Shown piece after piece: positions 35,635 through 47,299 of a stretch of 64,000 nt of DNA (within the stretch, counting starts at the first letter, position 1; every line of letters starts with the position of its first letter). A program made the position numbers and the translations under genes. Source of the stretch: Prinsepia uniflora (Eukaryota; Streptophyta; Magnoliopsida; Rosales; Rosaceae); NCBI GenBank assembly GCA_032719365.1, contig CM064872.1:54364891-54428890 (forward strand), written 5' to 3'. The notes below the pieces were generated by a model, which had not been told where the DNA came from, did no database searches, and was given only the letters and a program-made list of their open reading frames with translations.

Positions 35635-38600
35635 TGTAACAACCCGGAAATTCAGAAAAAGGAAAATTTGGAAAATTTGATGAAAATGACGATTTTGCCC
35701 TTGGAATTTGGCAAACGGTTGACTATTGGTTCGGGGCGGTCAAACGGACTTTGACCGATGACTGTGACGTAGTTCGGGGCGTAACGAGTTCATAGACAAG
35801 TGGCACGTCCGCTTCTGACATTCGAGGAGAAAGTTATGATGTTCGGAAGTTTAAGGGTAATTTGATTTAAAAAAGGGGCAATTTGTTGACTTTTTTATCG
35901 GGACCGTGTTTGGACTTTCCGTAAGTACCGTTGGATAGGTCTCGAGACACTGAATCCTAAGACAGACGGCATGCGTCAATCGGGGTTCGGATGAAAAAGT
36001 TATGGGCCTGAGAAAATGAAGGGCAATTTGGTAATTTTGAGGGAAAGGGTAAAATGGTAATTAGAGGTGGCCATGTGATGAATCAGCAAATTGGGTGACT
36101 AATTCAGTTTATTAAGTGACACATGTCACTGAGAACAGGAGATTAGTGGCATTTATTTGATAAGGATTAATTTGAATACGTACTTGGGCGGTGTGGATTA
36201 AAAACTGGGAAATAAATGGTATGTGTATAATTGTGAAAAAAAACAGAGCAGCAAAAAACGTGCTCATCAATCTTCCTTGTTTGATCAATTGAATTGAGAG
36301 GGTTAGAGAGAGGAGGAACAACAGATGATTATTAGGAAGAAAAGGGGATGAAAATCGTGAAAACAAATCATAAAACCCAAAGAGAAACCCGAAACAATAT
36401 CCATGGAAGTCGAAATTCGAATTGCACCTTGCAGCCATCAAACATTGAAATTGGACTTAGATTATGACTTCTGGGACTCGTGTTGGTCGATCCACGTCGA
36501 GAAACTCAAGGTTCGAAGCCCTTTGAGCTAAGAACAGACATGGCGAAGCTTGGAAATTCGAAGGATTGAGTTGTGTAATTGGAGGCGTTGGACGATGCAA
36601 TTGAGATTGAAAACAAGTTTATGATGATCTTACGAAGTCGTTGGCTGGATCAATTAAAAAAAAACAATGGAAATCTATGAACTTTGATGAAGGAACAGTG
36701 TTCGAATGTTCTTCGAAAACTCGAGCTCGAATTTACGGATTGAGGTAAGTTCTAATGAAATCGACTTTACATAACCATAATTAGCTTCATAATGATGCTT
36801 TCGACTGAATCAATTGAAGAAATAGATGGGAAATTGACAGGATTGAGCCGGGTCAACAGACAACTGAGTAAGAACGATGAACAGTGCTTTCACAGTAGTA
36901 GCGCGTGAGCTTCACGCGCAGCCACTCACAGCGGCGCGTGGGGGCGCGTGGAACCGAATCTCGAGGTGAGTTCAACATGAAACTTGCTTCTTTTAATATA
37001 ACGAACATTTTGGCACTAGTTTCGAGGAAATCAGATATCGTTTTGATAGTATTCAGTGTGTCCGAAGTTTTCGTATACGTTTAAAATACATATTTAAATC
37101 CCGAAAAAATTGGGGAAAATTATATGAAGTATATTGGAATGTTAGTGACCCTCTATGTTGATTTTGGATAGGAATTATGATTTCCGGAATTTACGGAAAA
37201 ATGTGCAGCTCATAAGCGGGCCGTTTGGACGGTGTTTGAGTGGACTTTGTTTTCTAAATTTCAATGCATGTATAATCGTTTTCTATGCTTTATATTTATA
37301 ATTTCTATGCTTATGCTTATGGTAATTACGATTTCTGTATTTACACGTATTTCGATATGCAACACGTAATTGCATGTATTTCGACACTATGGTTTCTCCT
37401 ATGCTTGATGATGTTTGGTGGATAATTTTATATGATTTGTACGTATCATGTTTTGATGATGTTTTGATTATGATTGTGAGTATGATTTACGGTTTGGTAC
37501 GTATTTCGAGATTATTACGAATTTGCATGTTTTACGAGATTTCGAGTATGATGTGATTTGCCATGGTTTTGATGATTTGAGTTTGAGATTTGAAATATGA
37601 TTTGATTTCAAAGATTTAAAACGGATTTTAGAAAAGGTGATTTCGGGCTTGATGCCCAGTTCATAAAAGTGGTTTTGATAAACGAGATTTCGGGTTTCGA
37701 AAACTTGAAAGTGGATTTCCGGATTTAGGTTCGGAATGATAATTCCAGATGCTAGCTTACGGAATGATAGTTCCGAATTCGGATTGGAAATGGATGATGG
37801 ATATGATTTGGGATTTGAGCGTGAAATTCGGACATGAGTTCCATTTCGATAAATGTGATGTCGGATTTGGTTTTGAAATTTGGAGTACGATGGATTCTGG
37901 ATTGATTGGGAATTACAAATGGTTTTGGACTTAAAGACCCGGTACTATTGTTGGATCATGTTTTGGGTTTAAAGACCTGGTTGATTGATGATGGGGGAGG
38001 ACCCTTGATTGATATGTTTTGAATTTAAAGACTCGGTTATTGTGATATCCCCTGAGGCCTATTAATTGTGTTTTGAGTATAAAGACTCGTTGATATCCCG
38101 AGAAGGCCTGATTATGCGCATGGTTTTGAGTTTAAAGACTCGGGCGCACTTGAGATCCAGCAGGTTGATTGACTTGTGATTTACTGTTGATTTCCGATGT
38201 TTTCGGATGTGTTGGGCAATGGCCCAATTTATATGGCTCGGTGGATTTTTGGGTTATGTTCTGTACTTGGATTTTGATTCATGATTTTGGGCTGAGACCT
38301 CGTATTTATGGTTCCGGGCTAAGGCCCGAGATTTGAGAAAAGGAAAATGATTTTGGTTTTCACAAACTATTTTATGGTACTGGAAATGAAATGGATTGTG
38401 AACTGATTTTCGAATGCATGCATTGGTTTTTTGTGGAGGGTAGAAATGTCTTTCTGTAACATGTTTTATAACTGATTTATTTTTGTCCACTCACACCTTT
38501 TGTGTTTTTATTGACCCTTCAGGTCGTGGCGCAATGATCGAGGCTATTCGGGAGGTGGAGGCATGAGTGAGCACAGGTGCGAGTATCCCTTGTTTGACAA

Positions 38601-38695
38601 GTGCTTAAGGCAATTTTTGGGAACTTTAGTTGACTTGTCAGACGAGAGCAGGACCGGGCACGGTTATCAATGTTCCTCAGGGGACGGTCCTGTCA
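35635..38695 (+). mobile_element. Solo LTR of a long-LTR retrotransposon (3061 bp)
   Basis: It runs from TGTAACAACCCGG at 35635 to GGGACGGTCCTGTCA at 38695. It is flanked by TAGCT (35630-35634) and TAGCC (38696-38700), a 5-bp target duplication with one later change. It is inserted, in opposite orientation, in a related LTR. It contains an A/G-rich leader, a GAGGTAAGT splice-donor-like site near 36744, an inverted CACGCGC pair at 36901-36919, and a long tract in which T/G-rich text is punctuated by 'aaagactcgg' words at 37930-38150. No coding region is present. Confidence 0.85.
36901..36950. promoter_or_regulatory. Inverted CACGCGC pair plus two direct copies
   Basis: GCGCGTG-AGCTT-CACGCGC spans 36901-36919, and further GCGCGTG copies lie at 36934-36940 and 36944-36950. 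CACGCGC is the FHY3/FAR1 binding consensus. The pair lies about 1.27 kb into the LTR. Confidence 0.5.
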
Positions 38696-38700
38696 TAGCC

Positions 38701-40000
38701 CGACCGGCTACCAGAGCGTGCCAAGATCTGGTGGAGGAGTGTGATGTCTCGGTCTCTGCTACAATCCGCATCCGTAATCAACCTGAAGGACATTGAAAAA
38801 CAGAAAATACTATGAGTGGACGAAAAGAAATAAGTTCATAAAAACACATTTCATAAAAGACCTTTTTGCCCTTTACTAAAAAGCAAGCATGCATAGGAAA
38901 ACCATTTATCAAACCACATATGTTTCAATAGCCATTTATAGGGTCTCAGCCCCAAATTCCGTAAATTCAAATCATACGGGCCCCTGACCAAATCCATTTA
39001 CAGAAATCCATAATCATATCAAACATATGTGGGAACTCAGCCCAATCCATTTATTATCCATAAAACACAATTTCGTAAATCCAAGAAATCATGTTTATCA
39101 TAAATATCATATAACCAATCCTGTCACGGTATCTAAGGCTACGCGCGTGCTACCCGGGGTCTCAAATCCCAAGTCTCCCCAGGGTCCACCCTAGTCAATG
39201 TTTGTAGATCAATGACCCTCCCTGGGGGTTATAATCCATAGTCTTCCTGAGAGTAAGGAACCCAACGGGGGCGACTACACTCAGTTAGTGCTCCGTAACT
39301 ACTCCGGGGTCCATCCAGGCCAACGACCCTCCCAGGAGGAGACAATCCAGAAATATATAAGGATGGCATATGAAAAACCATTTGAAAACATTCTCAAAAC
39401 CTTTCAAGGGTTTATACCCGGTCCCCATTTGAAAAAATTCTCAAAACCTTTTAGGATTTTGTTAATCTGCGAGTTTACCTTTTCAAATCTAGAACCATTT
39501 CATTAAACCATTTCTAAAATCATAAGCATAGATAATCAGTGTAAAACCCTAAACCTCGATTTACGTGCTTGCACGTAAATCGCCTTGAAATGCGTGAAAC
39601 CATGTAATTCACCAATATCCAAATCAACATCATAGGATCATATCTATAAACCATATAAAACATTTATGCATGCATCACAGTTTAGAAATCAAGGTCCACT
39701 CACAGACCGTCCTAAGCTACCGCCTCAATTTGCGTGCCGTAAGCCTCCCGAGGCTAATTACCTTCACCGGGACTCCCAAAAACTGTCCAAATCAATTTAG
39801 AGGGTTACTAACTACCTTATTAACCTCTCATTGAAGCCCCGTAATTTTTCCGAATTTTTAACTATTTTTAAACTAGACCCTAAACCGTCGGATGTCCCGA
39901 ACAATATCGAGAAGGTGTCCGATCGACACGAAACCAGTCCCAAAATGTTTGTTACATCGAATAGATTAATTCACATGTTGAACAATTTCCCAAACCCTCC
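38701..40000 (-). mobile_element. Continuation of the outer LTR fragment
   Basis: This is the remaining part of the minus-oriented LTR begun at 35537. It shares consecutive blocks with the LTRs at 3101-6372 and 55475-58185, for example the sections near 39530-39720 and 4405-4600. Similarity stops near 40000, just before the place where the CACGCGC cluster would be expected. Confidence 0.7.
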
Positions 40001-40211
40001 ACGGAGAAATGAGAAATGACACTTGGTTCTATGGCTAGAAGGGGATTTTCTTCTCTGTTTTTCTTTCTAGAGATTGAATAAGAAGCCATGGGTTTTTGGA
40101 GCAACAAAGAAGAAAGAAGATTTTAGAGATTGCAGAAAAGGCGTCAGGAAGAAGGGGAAGCGTATTTAATAGCTAAAACACGGATGGTGGGGATTACGAA
40201 GTCGCGAATAG
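40001..40211. other. Short unassigned stretch
   Basis: Purine-rich text without a recognisable gene lies between two LTR pieces. It could be a remnant of the LTR leader region. Confidence 0.3.
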
Positions 40212-41671
40212 TGTGACAACTTGAATCTGAAAACATTTTTATTCAAGAACTTTTGAATTCATGGGGAAATGTTTACACCCAAAATAAATCACTACGACCC
40301 TATGAAAGGGATTTAAGAAATTAAAAACCCAATTCAACTAAAGGCTCAAGCCCAACTAGTATCCACCAGCTGGATCATGGGAAAACACGGGCATGATTTA
40401 AGGAAATCACACTGACAAGGCGCTGAAACCGTCAGAAGGAAAAAGGGATAGACGACTTAGTTATTGCAAAGGAGAAATATGCATGGATGCACGTGTCGAT
40501 CATCCTCACTCTCATGCTACCTATAAAAGAAGAAGAAGTCCTCTTCTCAAAGGAAAACTAACAACTCAATCAAACAAATAAATTGATCAAACTCAATCAA
40601 TTTCAACAACTACAAACCCTCAAAAGTTTCTTTGTTACCCAAAAGCTCACCTTCTTGGAAAAACCTGTCTCTTTGATCTAGGATTAAGATTCAGTTCTCC
40701 TCTCATCTCTTCTCAATTTTTACCCCAAGATCAACAAGTTTTTCTTCAAATTTGATATGTATTATGAAGACTTCACGACTACAAATTTCATCCCGACATG
40801 CTTCCGAGAATTATTTTGAAAGCCACCTAACACCCCCTCATTTTGACTACCTCAAACCAATCTTTGAGACCCTCACAATCTCATTCCTTGCCATTATCAT
40901 GTCTTTTTACTACTCTTTCAATACCTTGGTATAATTTTCATGGATCTTCATCTAGATAATGGTCTCTCGACCAAGATGACCAACCTATGGTTAGTCTAGA
41001 GATAGTTTACTTCTTGCACTTGTAATTCCATTCACCACTCTAATATTCAAGCATTTTACTTTCTAAGTGTTTATACCCTTTGTCCCTCTCTACAATCGGT
41101 TTCTTCAAGTTTGATTTTGATGACAGGAATATACCAACCAATTAGGTCTACTGTTGCGTAAGTCGGAGAACCGTCTTCATGTTCTGGTTTAGTATTCAAA
41201 TAGTCTAACTCAAAAATTTTGATTTGTCTAACTCCCCCTATAACTCTGAATCACATGTTGCTAACATGAACACGCCAACATTGAACTTGGACTAGACACA
41301 AAAGAAAATATTTAAAATTCTTGAATGAGGCATAAAATATAGCAACGCAAACAAGATGCCCATTTGCTCCACTTTCACTTGATTTGAATGAAGGCTCTTC
41401 AACTACAATTCATAACACTATCCAGTAGCAACTTCTACAAGTGGTATGCCTACTTTAAAGGCAGCTAGAAGGCCAAGTCAATTGGACCAACCCACACCAT
41501 GGCCCAAGGCTTTCAGCCTTCTCCCTACTCGCCCTGGTCATTTACACCGCATTCTACTCCATCAAATTAGAGAGATCCTCCACACCCAAACACTTACATA
41601 TCTACTCATTCGGAAGCGAGCCACCGAACGGCGACCCCAGATTCCTCTATGACAATATTTGGGCATGAACA
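40212..41671 (+). mobile_element. LTR of gypsy family A, probably solo
   Basis: It begins TGTGACAACTTG and ends GGGCATGAACA, just where the LTR ends and the internal region begins in the 32255-35536 copy. It has a TATA box (CTATAAAAG near 40525) and long similarity to 32280-33660. No internal sequence follows, which suggests a solo LTR of about 1.46 kb. I found no convincing 5-bp target duplication, so it may instead be truncated at 41671. Confidence 0.65.
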
Positions 41672-41783
41672 GAGCTAAGTACAAAAATATTGGATTTGTG
41701 TGAGGTCTTTGGTTTTTGATACCTTTAGCACATACTAGAAATGATACATCCCTTATCAGAAACGTAAATTGGGAATTTGGAAT

Positions 41784-42715
41784 TTACCCTTCTACCCCTA
41801 TTAAACTATTCAGATTTCTATTTAGCTTGGTATTGAAGTAAATAACGGGGTTAAGCCTCGTGAAGCTGCCGAGGAGGGACTGAGTCATTGTTATGTACAA
41901 GGCCATGGAGGTATCTTTGGCCTCGAACTCATCATTGATCTGGTTCATGACGAGCTGAGAGTTACTATAGATGTGTATCTGCTCGACCTCCATATGTTTA
42001 ACCAGTCATAGACCAGCAAGTCGGGCTTCATATTCTGCCTCGTTGTTGGGCGCCTTGAACATGAATCGGTGGGCATACTCTATCAGTGCTTATCTGGGGT
42101 GGTGAGGAAGATTCCTACACTAGAGCAATTGTGGAAATTAGAGCCGTCCACGTGTAAGAGCCAGGTGGGTCAGTCATCATCCAAGATCATTTTGGATGTG
42201 GACGGGAGTTTTGGGTCGGCTAGTACAGTTGACTCGATTGGTAGATAGGTGAACTCCTAGATGAATTCTGGAACGGCTCGTCCCTTCTCGATCTATCTGG
42301 GAGCAAATTTGTTGTCGAACTCGTTGAGTTTGATGGCCTATTTAAGTAGCCGACCTGATGTGCCCAGTTTCTGAAACGCTTGGCGGAGTGGCCTGTTGGT
42401 TAGGACTATGATGGCGTGAGCCTAGAAGTACGGTTGGAGTCTCTTGGATGAAATGATCAGGGCGAAAGCAAGTTTTTCTAGGTCAGTGTATCTAATTTAT
42501 GTGTCTTGCAGTGCTCGACTGACATAGTATACAAGGTGCTCGGCCCCATCAATCTTCCTAATGAGTACTGAGCTAACTGCGGAGTTGGAAACTGAAAAGT
42601 ACATGATCAGTGGTTCGCCCATCCCCAGCTTGGCTAGTAGTGGTGCTCGACTCATGTAATTATTTAGCTCGGTGAAGGATTTTGTGCACTTCTCATCCAG
42701 GAAATGTGTTTGCAC
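41784..42715 (-). pseudogene. RNase H region of Tat copy 2
   Basis: The frames at 42497-42715 (ELNNYMSRAPLLAKLGMGEP, HLVYYVSRALQ) and 41784-41993 (QIHIYSNSQLVMNQINDEFEAKD) match the connection and RNase H domains of Tat pol. In relatives the latter reads YSDSQLV; the Asp is changed to Asn here, which would remove a catalytic acid. RNase H normally degrades the RNA strand during cDNA synthesis. Confidence 0.75.
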
Positions 42716-43650
42716 TTAGTTATGAGTGCCTTGAAAAAGGGGACGCACTTGTCGATGGCCTTCGAGATGCACCGGGTTAGAACTGACACTCGACCTGTCA
42801 AGATCTGGATGTTCTTCTGGATCTGAGGAGGCTTCACATCCAGAAGGGCCTGGATCTTCTCGAGGTTGGCCTCAATGCTACATTGGTTGATCATGAAACC
42901 GAGGAACCTGTCTGAGCCGACCTTAAAGATGAACTTGGCTGGATTGAGGTGTATTCAAAACTTCATCATAACGAAAAACATTTGAGATAGGTTGGTGATG
43001 CAGTGGTCTGCAATCTTGCCCTTGACGAACATGTCGTCCAAGTAGGCCTCCATGGTCTTTCCAATCTAATCGACGAAGATGTAGTTGATCCGATGATGGT
43101 AGGTCGCGCTAGAATTCTTAAAACCGAAAAACATCACATTATAACAATACAGACCCTAGTTGGTATAGAAGGTAGTATGGATCTAATTGGCTGGATGCAT
43201 GTAAATCTGGTTGTACCCGAGTAGGCATCCATGAAACTTAGTAGCTCTTGCCCGGCAGTGGCGTCGTCTATTTGGTCAATCTTGGGCTTCCCTATCCTTG
43301 TGGCACATCTTGTTCAGGTCGTTGAAATCGATGCACATACCCTAGGCGCCAGAAGGCTTTTTTACCAAGACAACATTGACTAACCAGACAATATAGATTG
43401 CTTTTGCGGACAAAGTGAATAGTATTGAGCTTCACAAGCTCTGCCATCATGGCCTCGGTCTGCTCAGCATCGTAGATGTACCTCTTTTGCTTAACTAGTT
43501 TGAAGCTCAGACTGATACTGATTCGATAGCATATGACATCGGTCAAGATGTCGAGCATGTCCATGTAGGACCATGCGAAGACTTCAGCATTGTCGTAAAA
43601 GAATTTGATCAGGTTGATGCGTAGAGAAAGGTTGAGCGTTGTGCCGATCT
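42716..43650 (-). pseudogene. Reverse transcriptase region of Tat copy 2
   Basis: The frame at 43292-43564 reads CYRISISLSFKLVKQKRYIY and continues into the primer-grip portion. The segment at 42664-42894 reads IQALLDVKPPQIQKNIQ, then DKCVPFF. The YxDD region lies between them, near 43010-43050, and is not in one open frame. The domain is clearly homologous to copy 1 at 9706-11061 but independently broken. Confidence 0.75.
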
Positions 43651-43761
43651 TTACCTTTCAGTCGGCAAAGTCGTGGGAGAGGATAATCTCCTCGACGTCC
43701 TTGATCAGATGATCGGGTCAACCTCGGAGGTAGACTCACTAGAAGTCATAGTTTCATTTGT

Positions 43762-43970
43762 CTAGATGATGGCCTTTCTTGCTAGAGTGGTAGAATTGTA
43801 GGTTTGAGGTGTCATCTTGTCTCCTCGAACTTGTCTGATTCCCATGGGGGTCATGAACATGATTAACAGCAGGTGAATGTATACAACCGCTCGAAGTTGG
43901 TTGATAAGACCACGCCCTAGAATTACATTCTCTGTGGTCGGGCAGTCGACCACTAGGAAGGGAGCTAGAA
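43762..43970 (-). pseudogene. C-terminal protease segment of Tat copy 2
   Basis: It reads LAPFLVVDCPTTENVILGRG and continues to LINQLRAV, the end of the aspartic protease, then runs into the linker. It is separated from the catalytic half at 47105-47288 by the solo LTR, so the interruption is due to that insertion. Confidence 0.8.
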
Positions 43971-46900
43971 TGTAACGACTCATCCAGAATTTACGGGATT
44001 AACGAGAATTAATTGAGGATTATCGAAACTAATCGGAAATTAGTCGAGGATTGTCAGATGTTCATGGTGAAATTATGAATTTACCCTTGAACAGGTAAAA
44101 ATGTTGACTTTTGATCCGGGTAGTCAAATGCACGTAGATCGAGGACCATTACGTAGACTGAAAAGCTACGAGTTCGTAGACAAGCGGCATGTCAAAATCG
44201 GACATCGTACGAGAAAGTTACGGGTCAAGAACGATTGTACGTACTATTTATGATTGCACAAAAATCGAGAAGAGTTTACTTTGGCTTTATTTGCTAGTTA
44301 GCCTAAATATCTTGCTGGACCAATGGATGGCTGACAAGTGTCACTTATCCCATTGGCCCATCATCCCACATTCATGCACCTATATTCATCTTCTTTATTT
44401 CTTTGTTTTCCATTTCACCCAAAACCCACAAATAACCCAACCCAACCATCAATCCTTCATCCTCTCTGTTTCCCGAGAGAGTGAGAGTGAAAGGGAGGTT
44501 GAGAGATGACGAAGAGGAGGCTGAGCACGAAGGAGGAACCACGGCCCAAGTAAAAACCTGAAACCCGATTTGGGTTCAAAATTCGAAATTGAATTTTTTG
44601 TGTTTGATGGGCGATTCTAATGCCTAGAAATGATTCCTGGGGACTAGACGAACACACAGGGTTCAAAAGGAGGAATTTTGGCTGCTGGAACTGCCAGAAA
44701 TCGAGGTTGAAGTTCAACTGAAAATCACCAAGCTTGATAGGTGATTTCTAGACCTTTTTAGTTCATTTTGAGTCCATAGAACTGTTTCTGGGATCATTGC
44801 GATCATGTAGGAAGAAAAATGGTGGAAAACGGTTGAGGAATGAGTGAGATAGGACTGGGTTGGGTCGTGGTTCAAATCAACCCGTTATAGAGAAACAGGT
44901 CGACCCAGCTAGAGATTGACGATGATGACATGGCAATCCATGTCATCATCATGTTAAAGCTGTCAGTCAACATGTAAATTAGGTGATGCCACGTGGCAAG
45001 TAGTCAGACCCAATTAGTAGCTGAAGTGTCAGGTCCACGTTAGCATGTCTGACCACATGGACGAATCCGGTGGTGCCACGTGGCAGTGTGTCAGAGATTT
45101 TAGAGACGCGTGTCAAGACACGTGGACCAATAAGATGGTGACATGTGGTAGGTATCAGACTTGACAGGTGTCAAACCTACCAGGCTGACATCAACCGTTG
45201 ACCGTCATTAACCGACGACGACCACAGTTAACCAGACTTTGATCGGCGCGTGAGGGCGTGTGGGTATGAATTTCTAGGTGAAATCAATCATGTTTGAAAG
45301 GTTTTGATGATCTGAATCCAATGGTGGTGGTTTCAGATCGATTAGAGGTCGGTTAGATAGAGTTTTGGAGGTTTTTAGCCTCGAGAAACGTGTTCGGGAC
45401 ACGTTTACTGTTCCGGGAGTTTTGAGGGTTTAGGATTAGTGCTTGTATCGATGGATAGTAACCTTTGGATGTGATTTGGACAGGTTCGGACGTCCCGAAG
45501 ATTACGGATTAGCCTCGGAGTGGCTTACAACGCAGGTTTCGAAGTGCGCAACACAAACTGTGTGTGAGTGGACTTTGGTTTATAAAATGATGCATGCATA
45601 TATGTTTTGATTTTTAGATGATTATGATTTGATATACCTGGTGTGCATATTATGTCGATTTGATCATGATTTGAAAATGAAATGCTTTGTGGATTTAAAA
45701 TGTCGGGTCATGATGGATTTCACGGAGATGCGTGAAATCCCTCATTCGGGCTTGAGACCCAGTTTGAAATTCGTGGTTTTCAATGATTTCACAAAGATGT
45801 GTGGAATCGAGGATTTGATTAGCGATTTTTATATGATTTCAAGGGGATTCGTGAAATCGGTATTTCGGGCTTGAGACCCAGTTGGTTTAAGGTTTGACTC
45901 AGAGTATAGTCAAATGGGAAATTGAACCCTAATTGAGTAATAAAATGATTTTCGTACTTGAAAATGATATTCGAGCTTTTGACCCTATTGGAAAGATAAT
46001 GGACTCCGGGAGTGAGTCCATGTGTATGGAAACCATGTTTCGAGCCAAGGGCCCTATTATGATGATTTCGCGAGAAAATGATATCAGGATGTGACCCAGT
46101 TAAGATTTATGAAAGGTATTGATAGGATTTGAGGAATCCTGGAATTATTTTATAGGATTCCTCGAATCCTAGATTTGGTTGATAGGATTCGAGGAATCTT
46201 GAATTTACGAAGTGTTTCTGCACATTGATTTTATGAGATTTGTGGAAACTGATTTTGGGCTGAGACCTTATGTAAAATAACTATTTTGATTGAAAAAACA
46301 ACAGTTTTGAAAATGTGTTTCCACTGTTTTTATTATGACCATTCCTCATGATTATGAGAGGGCCTCTGGTTTCGAATATGTTTCTCCGGAAAGGACCTTG
46401 GAGATAACGCTCACCTCCGAGGTACGAAGAGGTCACGATGTGCCTACTGTCGAGCAGCTGAGAGAGGCGGCAACCGAGGGAGGCTCGACTCAGGAGTGCA
46501 GATGTTATATGAGATCGATCGTTGATCTGTTCACGAAAATCTGCAGATTGTCAGTTGGTGATGTGTTCACGACGACACGCTCGAATTAGAGTAGTCCTTG
46601 AGCTTATGGGCACGTGTTGCTGAGATTAAGTAATGTGACTGATGATGATGGGATGAGATCCCACACGGTGGATATGAGAATGGGTCCTGAGGTTTTTGCA
46701 TTATGATTTGTGTCCAGAGGTTTTAACATGTGTCGGTTTTATGATGAAAGTACTTGTTTTTCGTATGTACTATTTTGTTGGAAAGAAATGGTTTTAAAGT
46801 GATATACATGCATGCTTTATAAAACGGAGGGTGGAAACTATATTTTGAAAAATGGTTTTAATAAATGATTATTTTTTTCCACTCACATGTTTTGTTGTTT

Positions 46901-47099
46901 TTGGCACCCTCTAAGTTGATCGCGGATGCGAGCCGTAGTAGAGACAAAGACATCACATGACGGCTGAACACTCTGGAAATCACTGCGCACTCAGGATACC
47001 CCGAGCTGGTTACAGACTTATCCTTTGTCTGACACGCGATGTCAAACGGAAGCAGGCACATCCCACAATAATTCAGAGGGATTAGGATGGGTTCTATCA
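43971..47099 (+). mobile_element. Solo LTR inserted in Tat protease (3129 bp)
   Basis: It starts TGTAACGACTCATCC and ends GGATGGGTTCTATCA. It is flanked by TAGAA (43966-43970) and TAAAA (47100-47104), a 5-bp duplication with one change. Comparison with the uninterrupted Tat copy at 11150-11175 confirms that the flanks join as 'gctagaa' and 'tggtggc'. A single GCGCGTG lies at 45246-45252, where related LTRs have a full cluster. Hydrophobic frames within it are not genes. Confidence 0.85.
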
Positions 47100-47104
47100 T
47101 AAAA

Positions 47105-47288
47105 TGGTGGCACGCTTGGGATTTTCTCCGATTGAAAGAAGAAAGGTGACAACACCGACCGGGATGATCGATACTCCGATGAAACCGAAGAGTGGGGTCG
47201 TTGATCGGTCCAAGTCAGCCTCCGGGACGCCAAGCCTCTTGTAGGCCTCCATGAAGATAACATTGACTGAGCTACCAATGTCAATCAC
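47105..47288 (-). pseudogene. N-terminal protease segment of Tat copy 2
   Basis: It starts with the catalytic region as DIGSSVNVIF. In functional enzymes the motif is DTGSS, so Thr is replaced by Ile. It continues TTPLFGFIGVSIIPVG and stops at the solo LTR boundary. This is the upstream half of the domain whose other half is at 43762-43970. Confidence 0.8.
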
Positions 47289-47299
47289 GATCCGATTGA

